Shown here piece by piece: positions 10,201 through 18,500 of a stretch of DNA of 64,000 nucleotides (the first letter of the stretch is position 1; each line of letters opens with the position of its first letter). A program made the translations under genes and the position numbers. This DNA comes from Acetivibrio cellulolyticus CD2 (GTDB taxonomy: Bacteria; Bacillota; Clostridia; Acetivibrionales; Acetivibrionaceae): contig NZ_JH556653.1 in NCBI RefSeq assembly GCF_000179595.2, forward strand, positions 1,299,261 through 1,363,260, written 5' to 3'. The notes below the pieces were generated by a model. The model was not told the origin of the DNA. It made no database searches and saw only the letters and a list, made by a program, of their open reading frames with translations.

Positions 10201-10525
10201 TGCAATTGCTGATAACGAAGACTTAATATCAGGTTATCCCGGTAATAAATTCCTAGGAAACAATTCGATAAACAATCAGGAAATTATAAAAACCTGTGCT
10301 GTTACTTTACAAACTGAAAAAGGATATTACCTACCAAAAGATGAAAATAACCTTCTCATCTATAAAGACAATGCAGATATACAAAAATGGGCGCGCAAAT
10401 ATGTTTCACTAGGAACTAGAGAAGGCCTTGTAGTAAAAAGAGCCGACGGCAAATTCAACGCAACAACTCCCTGCACAAGAAGAGATGCCGCAGTCATTTT
10501 ATATAGATTGTATAATAAACTTTAA
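7238..10525 (+). CDS. Secreted RCC1-repeat protein with S-layer homology domains
   Basis: 1095 residues. Signal peptide at 1-31 (KNFICIILLVALAIGPLS). Residues about 55-430 hold at least seven RCC1/regulator-of-condensation repeats (LWAWGTNSLGELGDG, LWGWGNNVYGQLGDS, LWAWGDNTDGQLGN and so on), expected to form a beta-propeller. A beta domain (about 435-525) and a Ser/Thr/Pro-rich linker (about 527-610) follow. Residues 615-900 are charged and partly helical, with no family recognised. Three SLH motifs end the protein (FTDIG.., FIDVPVTAWYYNPV.., IYKDNADIQKWARKYV..; about 925-1095), which anchor proteins to secondary cell wall polymers. The product is therefore a surface-displayed propeller. The kinase gene downstream also ends in a propeller-like domain. 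Confidence 0.9.
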   Translation: MFKLKNFICIILLVALAIGPLSNNYIEVLAESDSTKALSAESELPSIKLNKWKEVYSAGRICIGLLDDDSLWEWCTHTDSLYTLRQDKFKYPIKMLENISDVSIGQGHILALTKDNILWAWGTNSLGELGDGSGKNNSKPQIIMNDVLQICTGKDSTSSFAIRSDGSLWGWGNNVYGQLGDSTSAIKTTPVKIMENVRSVVCGERHTLAIKNDNSLWAWGDNTDGQLGNETYTKSYTPVKIMEDVSSIAVDYTSCFAVKTDYTLWSWGNNLNGQLGDGQNLTKRNKPKMILGNVFTVTAAPQSAYAITLDKSLYSWGSNSGVLLGDKRSENKFSPVKVMDNISKVSAYDHVMALDENGLVWGWGYNDYYQLGNSKDSVILTPTLLSDNVSEISTDYNTSSYITSDGSLFQLGDLDGINCSTPQNIPVQPYIDNITVSGNLMNIQFSGAPLNSISESDFNITRITNTPETETVTENVYASVYSFDQNTNIAILELPDLASYNPYSFISYIVSYKGHLEVTTNEIPALPTASPLSTPYSPMPASTPTYIPVSTPIHTTSSYTPEPPTPASTSTFTPISSSTSKSTSTTTNTNRNTPAPTVIQPLQTIPGPNPQETSKDTDADYKKMMGDFQENIAEIIKRYEGVYDPYNEKNELITTEAEKTIEKIATQKVICETGIVELEQELILPQSELASRAKKDVEEFLETQPYEPNRIIRKRINIDVELIDNGLNINVLKDIVPLMKAEMDVKISSKFGNIILYYENIEAQLNKDLKIYMTNEKTEPANTKIKSKVNLLFKYTDGTIIEKLNCKIGLELPYGDGNPDYCAIYYESNENSSGQQKAIDTKSASAPYNLIRQDQKIELGLPYGNRKQEYCTEYAASTTKMYNMGGHEDTQNKTLRVSTTSSGNYHVIEGKKTFTDIGNEDPTTKKAIEVLSSKGILNGKDDGIFDPAGKLKRSEFVCLLIKVLNLIDEDAHTDFIDVPVTAWYYNPVAIADNEDLISGYPGNKFLGNNSINNQEIIKTCAVTLQTEKGYYLPKDENNLLIYKDNADIQKWARKYVSLGTREGLVVKRADGKFNATTPCTRRDAAVILYRLYNKL

Positions 10526-10585
10526 TCGCAGATTCGTATAGATAAACATTTGCAATTTATTATATGCTGGGAAGTTGGAGGTTTT

Positions 10586-10798
10586 ATGGGGTATCAATAT
10601 ATATATATATTAGTAGGTTTATTAGCCTTAATTGCCAATATTGTTCTTTTGGTTTTATATTTAAAAATAAACTTTTTATTTCCATCAAAAAAAATTAAGT
10701 CTGATCCTCCTAAACTATCTGCTATTAATGAAAATGAGCAGAACATAATGGAACCGTTTGAGAATACTATTGACGTTGATGAAGATGAATTAACTTGA
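10586..10798 (+). CDS. Small single-pass membrane protein
   Basis: 70 residues: a hydrophobic helix at about 5-28 (YIYILVGLLALIANIVLLVL), a short basic stretch (PSKKIKS) and an acidic tail (DVDEDELT). The ATG at 10586 has GGAGG five bases upstream (10577-10581) and is preferred over the in-frame ATG at 10550. It sits 60 bp after the SLH gene and 55 bp before the kinase gene on the same strand, so probably co-transcribed. It could be an accessory subunit of the kinase or a membrane anchor; no homologue recognised. Confidence 0.75.
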   Translation: MGYQYIYILVGLLALIANIVLLVLYLKINFLFPSKKIKSDPPKLSAINENEQNIMEPFENTIDVDEDELT

Positions 10799-10853
10799 AT
10801 GTAATGTTAAAACGCATTAACCAAATAACTTATTAAAAGTCGGGTGGTTTAAG

Positions 10854-12965
10854 ATGGTAGGGGAAATAATAAAACAAAAATATAAAATAGAACGGCTTTT
10901 GGGTAAAGGTGCCTCAGGAGAGGTTTATTTGTGCAGAAATATAGAACTTGGTAACCTGTGGGCCGTTAAACGTATTGAAAAAAGCAAATCAAAATATGAA
11001 CTTACAACAGAAACCAATATATTAAAGAAATTAAATCATATCAGCCTTCCTAAAATTGCAGACGTAATGGAAGATGAGACTGGAATATACATTGTTGAAA
11101 GCTACATCGAAGGAACTCCCTTAAACAAGCTCTTGGAAGCTCAAGGCACTCTTTCTGAAGAAAGGGTTGTCTCATTGGCAAAGCAATTGTGTGAAGTGTT
11201 ATTATATTTGCATAACCTGAAACCTTTTCCGATTATATACAGAGATTTAAAGCCCCATAACATAATTATTACAAGCGATAATAGACCTGTATTAATAGAC
11301 TTTGGCATTTCAAGGGAATACAAGGGCTCAGATAGAAAAGACACCGTCATTGCAGGCACCCCTCATTACGCTGCACCGGAGCAACTAACGGCCGAAGGTA
11401 TTTCTGATGTCCGTGCAGACATATATAGTCTTGGTGTTACCTTACACCATTTACTGACAGGTGTACTGCCCAAATATGATGATACCAGTTTAATTCAATA
11501 CAATAATAAAATATCCAGAAATATGGACTATATAGTAAGAAAATGTATCAGAAAGGATTTAAAGGATAGGTACCAAACTGTCGAAGAATTATTGACTGAT
11601 TTAAAAAATATCAATAGGGTGAGAGTTTTAGACGTAAAGCTTAGGAAAATGAACCGTGTATTGATAACTTCCATGGTAATTTTATCTATGATATCATTCT
11701 CAACTGTTTACCTTGGCATTTCTGCTATTTATAAAGAGAATGCTGCCTTGCTGCTACTATCCCCACAAATATTATCCCTTTCAGTTAATCAAACTGGAAT
11801 TATCAAAGTTTTAAAAGAATATCCCGATGGTTCAAAGGAAGAATTGAAAGCTTCAGATATTAAATGGAACTACCCAAGCTCCGAAGTAGCCAAAATAAGC
11901 AATGACGAAATCCAACCGCTAAAAGAAGGAAAAGCCCAATTTGACGGATCTTATAATGGAAAACCAATAAAACTGACCGTTGTTGTCAACGAACCTCTGG
12001 ACGACACTAAAGATGTAAATATCAACCTGAAATACTTAAAAGACACAAACGTTACCCTTTTCGCGGGAGTCGGTCAGCATGCCGATATATCGGATGGAAA
12101 TTCCAACACAGCGGTCGTTAATTATCCAAAAAGCCTGTCAATTAATAAGGTTACCAACGATACTTATTTCACAGACTCTGCAAAGCTCAGAGCAATTAAA
12201 GACGGATGGGTAAAAACTCTTGGCATTGAACTCGATAATTATAAAGATATTGACTTGGTAAAGATAGCATCCAGTGGGAATATCTATTTTTCTATTGCTC
12301 CCTATATAAATGAAAAAGAGCAGTATGTTTCAGAAATTTATATATTACAAGGCAATAAACCTAAGCTGATTTATCAGAATACTGAATCCACGTATAATAT
12401 ATCAGATTTTGCATTTGACAGTTCAGAAAACATGTACATATTGCAGCCAAAGACAATTGGTTTAGATGCTGAAACTACCTTTACCTTAGTTGATAGACTT
12501 AGCGGAAGCATAAGTTCAAGAGACATCGGAAGTGCCGAAAGCATTACTGTAGACGGAAACAATAATATCTTTATATCAAGCTCAACAAATGGCACAATAC
12601 TAAAATTAGATCAAACCGATGGACGTTTTAAAAACTTTGCTGGTAAGGAAATGGATAAAAACTTCATTGATGGTACACAATGCAGCTTTTTTTCTCCTGA
12701 AAAGATCGTTGCCGATGGTAATTACATATATGTAATTGATAGCAACGTGTTAAGAAGAATTGTTTTGGAAAATGGCAAGTTGGTTGATGTTGAAACCCTT
12801 GCAGGCAAGGTTGGAAAAGGCCAACAAAACCTCACTTCCTCCTTAGGTTATAACGCCTGGTTTGCAAAACCAAGCGATTTAGCAATAGATGCTGCTGGAA
12901 ATATCCTTTTGACTGACTCCGATAATAGCGTCATATGGGAAATTAAGCTCCCTGCAGATAAGTAA
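10854..12965 (+). CDS. Transmembrane Ser/Thr protein kinase with extracellular Ig-like and NHL-like domains
   Basis: 703 residues. Cytoplasmic kinase domain 9-250: Gly-loop GKGASG 17-22, ATP-lysine K39, catalytic loop YRDLKPHN (D131; the usual His of HRD is Tyr), DFG 149-151, APE 174-176. One membrane helix at about 268-290. The extracellular part starts with a Big-type Ig-like domain (about 300-382). It then has repeats that look like NHL/SMP-30-type propeller blades (repeated DGNNNIFIS, DGNYIYVIDS and DAAGNILLTDSD patterns, about 395-700). PASTA domains, usual in PrkC/PknB, are absent. This suggests a kinase that senses through a propeller rather than muropeptides. Likely partner: the FHA protein at 5942-7024. 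Confidence 0.93.
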   Translation: MVGEIIKQKYKIERLLGKGASGEVYLCRNIELGNLWAVKRIEKSKSKYELTTETNILKKLNHISLPKIADVMEDETGIYIVESYIEGTPLNKLLEAQGTLSEERVVSLAKQLCEVLLYLHNLKPFPIIYRDLKPHNIIITSDNRPVLIDFGISREYKGSDRKDTVIAGTPHYAAPEQLTAEGISDVRADIYSLGVTLHHLLTGVLPKYDDTSLIQYNNKISRNMDYIVRKCIRKDLKDRYQTVEELLTDLKNINRVRVLDVKLRKMNRVLITSMVILSMISFSTVYLGISAIYKENAALLLLSPQILSLSVNQTGIIKVLKEYPDGSKEELKASDIKWNYPSSEVAKISNDEIQPLKEGKAQFDGSYNGKPIKLTVVVNEPLDDTKDVNINLKYLKDTNVTLFAGVGQHADISDGNSNTAVVNYPKSLSINKVTNDTYFTDSAKLRAIKDGWVKTLGIELDNYKDIDLVKIASSGNIYFSIAPYINEKEQYVSEIYILQGNKPKLIYQNTESTYNISDFAFDSSENMYILQPKTIGLDAETTFTLVDRLSGSISSRDIGSAESITVDGNNNIFISSSTNGTILKLDQTDGRFKNFAGKEMDKNFIDGTQCSFFSPEKIVADGNYIYVIDSNVLRRIVLENGKLVDVETLAGKVGKGQQNLTSSLGYNAWFAKPSDLAIDAAGNILLTDSDNSVIWEIKLPADK

Positions 12966-12990
12966 TCATCAATGTTCCAGATACACAACA

Positions 12991-13018
12991 AAAAAGGCAG
13001 CTTCAAAGCCACCCTTTT
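12991..13018. terminator. Imperfect terminator hairpin between convergent genes
   Basis: AAAAAGG-CAGCTT-CAAAGC-CACCCTTTT forms an interrupted stem with A and T tracts on its two sides, as expected for a bidirectional terminator between the kinase and DUF4097 genes. A second hairpin (13027-13060, AGGAAT.GCTGAA paired with TTCAGC.ATTCCT) lies directly after it but has no T-tract. Confidence 0.45.
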
Positions 13019-13071
13019 GTCTAGCTAAGGAATGCTGAAAATATAATTCAGCTATTCCTAAAATAAAGTAT

Positions 13072-14277
13072 CTATTTTACAATTTCAATATCACCATTTT
13101 GGGTATCAGCAATTATGTTTACTTTTTGTTCAAACGCGTCATATCCGCTGCTTTCCGCCTCTACAAAACTATTAGCCAACTGCTTGCTTATATTTTTGTA
13201 GGTTATCTCAGGTATTAATAGGTTAATATCGGCATTGGTTGTTTGTGCTTTAATTCTGTAAGCTCTCTTCTCCATGTCATTCATATTGACTTTTATGCCT
13301 GCTTGATTAGTCTTGAGGTTCATATTGATATCGGAGCACCCCTGATAATTATGAACATTTTCAATGAGAATTCTGCCGTTTCTGCTTACAGCGTTAAGAT
13401 TTTGAGTTTTTACGTGCTTAATATCTATAAGGGAATTAACCGTATTTACATCGATGTCCTTCCCTATAATATAACCAAACTGTATTCTTGCATTTCTGGT
13501 TGTAACACTGATTTTATCACTGTTCACACCCATGAGTTCGATATTGCTGTTAGTTGTTTGAGCTTCAAACATCTCTGCTATAGAATCCTCAACATATACT
13601 TTTCCGTTTTTAGTCTTAAGGATTATTGACTTAAACTTTATTGAAGGTAAAAATATCTCATGGGAAACGCTAACATTCTCCTCTTTGTTACTCTTTAAGG
13701 CTATGCTGCTATCATCCTGGCTGAAATTAAGGAGCTCATCAGCATTTTCATAAGGGCTTCTTATTGTTGATTTTATAATCACTTTATTATCCATATGCTT
13801 TTTAACAAGTATATTGCCATTTACACCTTCAACATCAAGAGTCATACCTTCTGCTATATCCCCTGTTTCGAAGGACTTTTCAACAGCCTTATACTTTCCA
13901 AAGATATTAAATGAGTTTGTATCAACAAAACTACTTACAAAATCAACTACTTTGTCTGCAATTCCAATAGTTGTATTAGCAAGAGTTCTTCCAACCTTCT
14001 CAGCTTTCGTACTGAATTCTTCTATAGTGCGGTCAAAATCCTTTTGATTGTAGTTATTTTTTAAATCCTTTTTCCAATCATTCAACTTGTCTTTTACTTT
14101 TGAAACTTCATCACTGAAGTTAACCTTTTTCTGCTGCCTTGAACTATTAGCAGTATTGTCACTTTGAGCTCCCTTATTCACAGGCTCTACAGCTTCAATA
14201 AGTCTCGCTGCCTCTTCACTGTTAATTTTGCCTTCTTCCAACATTTTAAGTATAAGAATCTTTTCTTCACTTGCCAT
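13072..14277 (-). CDS. DUF4097 beta-strand-repeat protein with N-terminal SHOCT-like/DUF2089-type helix
   Basis: 401 residues. The first 32 residues (EEKILILKMLEEGKINSEEA) are the short regulatory helix pair found at the start of YvlB/LiaX-type proteins. A charged helical segment (35-130) follows, and then the DUF4097 right-handed beta-helix-like domain (about 140-401), with repeated VNGNILVK, TKNGKVYVEDS, TRNARIQF and SRNGRILIENV units. No signal peptide is seen. It follows the DUF2089 gene by 57 bp. The two share an ending or start motif of the same helical type, as in envelope-stress loci of Bacillus and Enterococcus, so an envelope-stress role is plausible but inferred. Confidence 0.85.
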   Translation of the reverse strand: MASEEKILILKMLEEGKINSEEAARLIEAVEPVNKGAQSDNTANSSRQQKKVNFSDEVSKVKDKLNDWKKDLKNNYNQKDFDRTIEEFSTKAEKVGRTLANTTIGIADKVVDFVSSFVDTNSFNIFGKYKAVEKSFETGDIAEGMTLDVEGVNGNILVKKHMDNKVIIKSTIRSPYENADELLNFSQDDSSIALKSNKEENVSVSHEIFLPSIKFKSIILKTKNGKVYVEDSIAEMFEAQTTNSNIELMGVNSDKISVTTRNARIQFGYIIGKDIDVNTVNSLIDIKHVKTQNLNAVSRNGRILIENVHNYQGCSDINMNLKTNQAGIKVNMNDMEKRAYRIKAQTTNADINLLIPEITYKNISKQLANSFVEAESSGYDAFEQKVNIIADTQNGDIEIVK

Positions 14278-14334
14278 AATCTATCACCCTCCAATTAGTA
14301 AGCTAAATTTGAAAATCTATCCAACCGATATATA

Positions 14335-14703
14335 TTAACCTTTCAGCAATTCCATTGCCTCATCAAAACCGATCTCCCCATTATTGAGTTTCTCAAGTAC
14401 TTCTTTTTTCTTTCCGTCTTCCTCAACCTGTGGTTCCGGCTTATGACCCAATGCCGCTGCAGCATCTTCAAGTCTGTTTTTTACTGTAGGATATGAAACC
14501 CCCAGTTCTTTTTCCATTTCTTTAATATTGCCTCTGCATTTAATAAATGTATCTATAAACTGCTTTTGTTCTGAAGTAAGTCTGCAAAACTTGCACAGTG
14601 TAAATTCCCCTTCTATAGTTGTATTACAATTATCGCAACTTATTCTAGTTACAATTGTATCACTGTTGCAAACAGGGCACTTTCCTAAAACTTCCTTACC
14701 CAT
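14335..14703 (-). CDS. DUF2089 domain protein (zinc-ribbon + HTH, candidate regulator)
   Basis: 122 residues. An N-terminal zinc ribbon has CPVC (9-12), CDNC and CKFC pairs. It is followed by a helix-turn-helix typical of DUF2089 (ELGVSYPTVKNRLEDAAAAL) and a C-terminal helix (EVLEKLNNGEIGFDEAMELL) that matches the N-terminal helix of the downstream DUF4097 protein. Ribosome binding site AAGGAGTGG before the ATG. It is the first gene of a two-gene operon and probably a DNA-binding regulator of it. The target is unknown. Confidence 0.88.
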   Translation of the reverse strand: MGKEVLGKCPVCNSDTIVTRISCDNCNTTIEGEFTLCKFCRLTSEQKQFIDTFIKCRGNIKEMEKELGVSYPTVKNRLEDAAAALGHKPEPQVEEDGKKKEVLEKLNNGEIGFDEAMELLKG

Positions 14704-15004
14704 AAAACCACTCCTTAAAATTATGATGTAGCATATTAATATTTTTAACTATAAATTAAATATTATTTATTATATATTTATATTAATATATAATTTTTCC
14801 ATTGTCAATATTTCAATTAAATATTTTTAATAGGATTATTAATTTTTTTAATGTACAACTCAATTTTATTAATTATGTGTTTTACAACCATATAAATGCT
14901 TATTAAAATTCTATAGAAAAAACCGTTTCCGGAGAGTATACCACATTTCTCATTCTAACTGCTCCATTTCAATAATTTACTCAATTAAGTTATATATACT
15001 TAAC
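14704..15004. other. AT-rich intergenic region
   Basis: Very AT-rich stretch upstream of the DUF2089 gene (runs of TATTTATATTAATATATAA type). It must hold the promoter of the DUF2089-DUF4097 operon. No ORF, RNA gene or clear operator was recognised. Confidence 0.5.
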
Positions 15005-15253
15005 TTAATCTACGATTTCTTCAAAACGATTTACTAATTTACCATTGACTTCTTTTTGACCCATGAACATTTCTAGCGGTCTTACCCAAATTCCACGCTC
15101 ACCATATAAGGCCTGATATACAACCATTTCTTCAAGAGTCTCGGAATGCTTTGCAACATATAAGACAAGATAATCCTTGCCTTTGAAGTGTCGGTATCTC
15201 TTGCCTGTCTTTATACATCTTTCACTTTCAAGTGGATAATATTTATTTTCCAT
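15005..15253 (-). CDS. DUF1653 domain protein
   Basis: 82 residues, whole-length match to the DUF1653 pattern: YRHFKGKDYLVLYVAKHSET, VVYQALYGERGIWVRPLEMF. These small cytoplasmic proteins are widespread and their molecular role is unknown. GGAGGTGTGTAAG precedes the ATG. The last visible segment (GKLVNRFEEI) is also family-typical. It lies 28 bp downstream of a 28-codon ORF with its own ribosome binding site. Confidence 0.9.
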   Translation of the reverse strand: MENKYYPLESERCIKTGKRYRHFKGKDYLVLYVAKHSETLEEMVVYQALYGERGIWVRPLEMFMGQKEVNGKLVNRFEEIVD

Positions 15254-15281
15254 ATCTTACACACCTCCATTATGTATGCTT

Positions 15282-15368
15282 TTAAATCATATCTTTAATT
15301 CTATTATTGAGTATTTCGGTAAATCTCCTTTTCTTAAATTCATTCTCAAATACCTCAACCTTTTCCAT
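15282..15368 (-). CDS. Putative 28-residue peptide upstream of DUF1653 gene
   Basis: ATG at 15368, TAA at 15282-15284. Reads MEKVEVFENEFKKRRFTEIL then NNRIKDMI: charged, helical, no membrane segment. GGAGG lies 7 bases before the ATG, and the stop is 28 bp before the DUF1653 start, so it is probably translated in the same mRNA. It could be a leader peptide, a small partner or the remnant of a longer gene. Confidence 0.45.
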   Translation of the reverse strand: MEKVEVFENEFKKRRFTEILNNRIKDMI

Positions 15369-15417
15369 TTTCAGTCCTCCATATTAGATTTAATCCTTTA
15401 AAACCATCATTGTCAAT

Positions 15418-15461
15418 ATCAAAACAGGATTTGTAAATTCCTATATGCACATAAAAAGAGC
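15418..15461. repeat. Terminator-flanking repeat, copy 1
   Basis: 25 bases identical to 21074-21098 (ATCAAAACAGGATTTGTAAA then TTCCT), followed by similar sequence up to the AAAAGAGC that begins an adjacent hairpin in both copies. The copies flank the metalloprotease gene on both sides. Confidence 0.6.
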
Positions 15462-15487
15462 AATTCCCTTTGTAGAGAATTGCCCTG
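15451..15487 (-). terminator. Terminator downstream of the secreted metalloprotease gene
   Basis: Minus strand: GGGCAATTC, about 10-base loop, GAATTGCTC, then TTTTTATG. It lies about 85 bp after the metalloprotease stop codon. Confidence 0.75.
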
Positions 15488-15570
15488 ATTTTTACACTAA
15501 GAGCTTGTGATAATTAAGTCCACAACCTTTTTAGTGTATAGTGCATTCATAGTTTTCAAAAATCGCTTAA

Positions 15571-18500
15571 TTATGGCTCCATACCCCAATTAAGAATACC
15601 CAATATATATCCAGGTGATTTGTTCCATTCAATATAATACGATGCCGTTGAGTTGAATGAGTAATCACCAGTTTGGATAAAGTTTGTCCAATTGTTTTTT
15701 GCGAAACGCATCTGAATTTCAGTAGTTTCACCTGGAGACAATATTCCTGTATTACTTTTAAATCCTATTTCAATATAATAGTCTGCTGATGACGTTGGCA
15801 ATATCATCTTGTTTATGCTTGATATTATGTTAGAACTTCCTGCTGTAGCCCAATCACACCAGATAGTTTGTGCATATTCTCCATTTATAGTATAGTAATA
15901 CCGAACTTTTATATCGGATAGATTAATTGGAACATTTCCAGTATTGGTAATCTGGAACTTCGGATTTATTGAATTTACTTCGGCAACAGTTGTTGCATTA
16001 AACATTTTAACACTTATTTTTCCTTGGGTAGGTGTTGCTGTTGCTGTTGGTGTTCGTGTTGCTGTTACTGTTGGCGTTGGTGTTGTTGTCCGTGTTGCTG
16101 TTGGCGTTAGTGTTGGCGTTGATGTTGGTGTCCGTGTTGCTGTTACTGTTGGCGTTGGTGTTGTTGTCCGTGTTGCTGTTGGCGTTAATGTTGGCGTTGC
16201 TGATGGTGTCCGTGTTGCTGTTGGTGTTACTGTTGGTGTTACTGTTGGTGTTGCTGTTGGGGAAGAAGTCTGGGAAAATTTAAACCAGTTTACATTAAAT
16301 AAACCGCTCCCATTTCCTTTTAACACCAGATATAATTTATGCTTCCCTGTTAAGCCATTAACATCACATGATTTTGTAGTCCAGTTCTGCCATCCCCCTG
16401 TGCCAGATATAAAACATGTTCCAACGAGTGTTCCTGTTAAGCTGTCAAGTCTGATTTCAATACTCCCCCCGTTGTTTGCACTTGCCACTCTTGCATTAAA
16501 TGCAGATGCACCATTTCCAAAATCTACATTATCGAACACTATATAATCTCCTGTATCAATATAACCAATATTTTTTCCGCCTTCAGAACAGTTTTCCGTC
16601 TGAACACCAGACATAAAAGAATAATTTTCTGCTTCAACCTGATTATAAGGATTTATCATAGATGTTGGTGTCGATGTTGGTGTCAATGTTGGTGTCGATG
16701 TTGGAGTTAATGTTGGTGTCAATGTTGGGGTCAATGTTGGTGTCAATGTTGGGGTCAATGTTGGGGTCAATGTTGGGGTCAATGTTGCGGTCAATGTTGC
16801 TATCGCTGTTGCGGTCGCTGTTGGGGAAACAACTTCTTCAGAAAACAATACCGTCTGCGGAACTAATTGGTTAAATTTTATTGGATTCAATCCAACCCAC
16901 CAATATAAGTTAGTATACCCACTATCTATTACAGCTTCAATCTTGATTTTGTGAATACTATCTTTTATAAAGTATTTTGCAACATTTGTTGATTGGGGCA
17001 TATTATCCACCCAGATATTATATTTTGTAAGTCCAAAACGATCAACAAAACTGTAATAATTTGTTTCTGGTATTTTAATATACCCTGTCCACCTAATAGA
17101 AAGAGGTCCAGGTTCTTCGAAAGGATAATCCTCACCCCAGCTAAAATCTATAGTTTTATCAATCCTTGTCATCTTTAAATCTGTAAAATTTTTATCACCA
17201 TAATATTCAGCTTTTAATCCATCTCCATTACCTATATAGATACAATTGCTCCAAGAATATATTCTTCCATAGATATCTTTTGCACTCCAAAATAGGTCAT
17301 AATATCCATCAACAAATTGACCAGGCTCTATTTTTATTGTATTGCCATTTACTATTGTAAGGGGTATATCATTGATATCTGCAACAAGTTCAAAAGGTAT
17401 ATCAGATCTACCATTAACTTTAAATTGCAAATCTCCAATATCTTCAATAATATATTGCTGTGCAACATTCGAATCATAGGAACCATCTCTTGTAATAGTA
17501 AGTTCCTTAGTTGATACATTCCCAGCTTCGTCTGTCATTTTAATAATATAATTGTTATCGCCTGGTTCATAACGATAGAAGTCAAAAATAAAAGCTTTTT
17601 CTCCACTTGTGTCTTTTTCCCAATAGACATTGACATCATTAAAAAATACACTCGCGTTTTCCGAAACAAAGCCCCTAATATCAACCCTGCTTTCATACAC
17701 AACATTTTCTCCTGTTGAACTTATAGAGATTTGTGGTTCTTTTGAAATAACCTTTAAATCATAAATCTCTGGGGGCACTGTATCTATTTCTACAGTTTTT
17801 TCTACCACATCTCCAACCGTCCCATCACTGGCAATCCCTTTAAAATATAGTTTATTTATTCCGTCACCAAAAGATATGTTATCAAACCAATGGTATCCTT
17901 GCCTTACAACACTATTATACTGGGTTCTATCTCCATCAGGTTTTTCAACCTCAAGTTCCACTAAGCTTACAAAGGGTGCAGATACTGAGAAGCTTTGTGA
18001 CAGTGTATTAATTTTACCTCGCAAAGGATTATTAGTAATTAGACTTATATCTCCAGGTCTTTCAGCCACACCACACACAGCTGCAGCTTCATCAAAGGAC
18101 ATTTGAACTGGGATAAGCCTGTATTTCCATGTTCCTGGACTAATAGATTTTAGTTCAACTCCATTGGGAGAACGCGGACATTCCAGTATATCAAAAATTT
18201 GACCATTCGGATCTACTATTTCCACATCAAATATTCCCTGGTTGCTGTCAGCAGCAATCATATAATCATACCCACTTTTAACGGTAAAAGTATTATATGC
18301 CGAAGGAGTCCTGGTCATATTAATCGACTTGGAATTGATTACTTTATATCCTGCATTTGAAAAAGTATTATTTATATCACTGACAGTGGGATTTATTGGA
18401 GTTTCTGTTCCAGTTCCATTTGTAATTGAAAGAGCTAATGTTTTAATAGCTTCCGGTGAACGATATTGATTTGAATCCATTAAGTACTGACCTACTGCAG

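Noticed and set aside
16035-16830. CRISPR-like regular repeats
   Set aside because: The units are in-frame Thr-Pro codons of a secreted protein linker, without unique spacers.
15944-16874. Plus-strand ORFs rich in Val, Leu and Ala opposite the metalloprotease
   Set aside because: They are antisense to the Thr/Pro linker repeats, whose triplet periodicity keeps other frames open.
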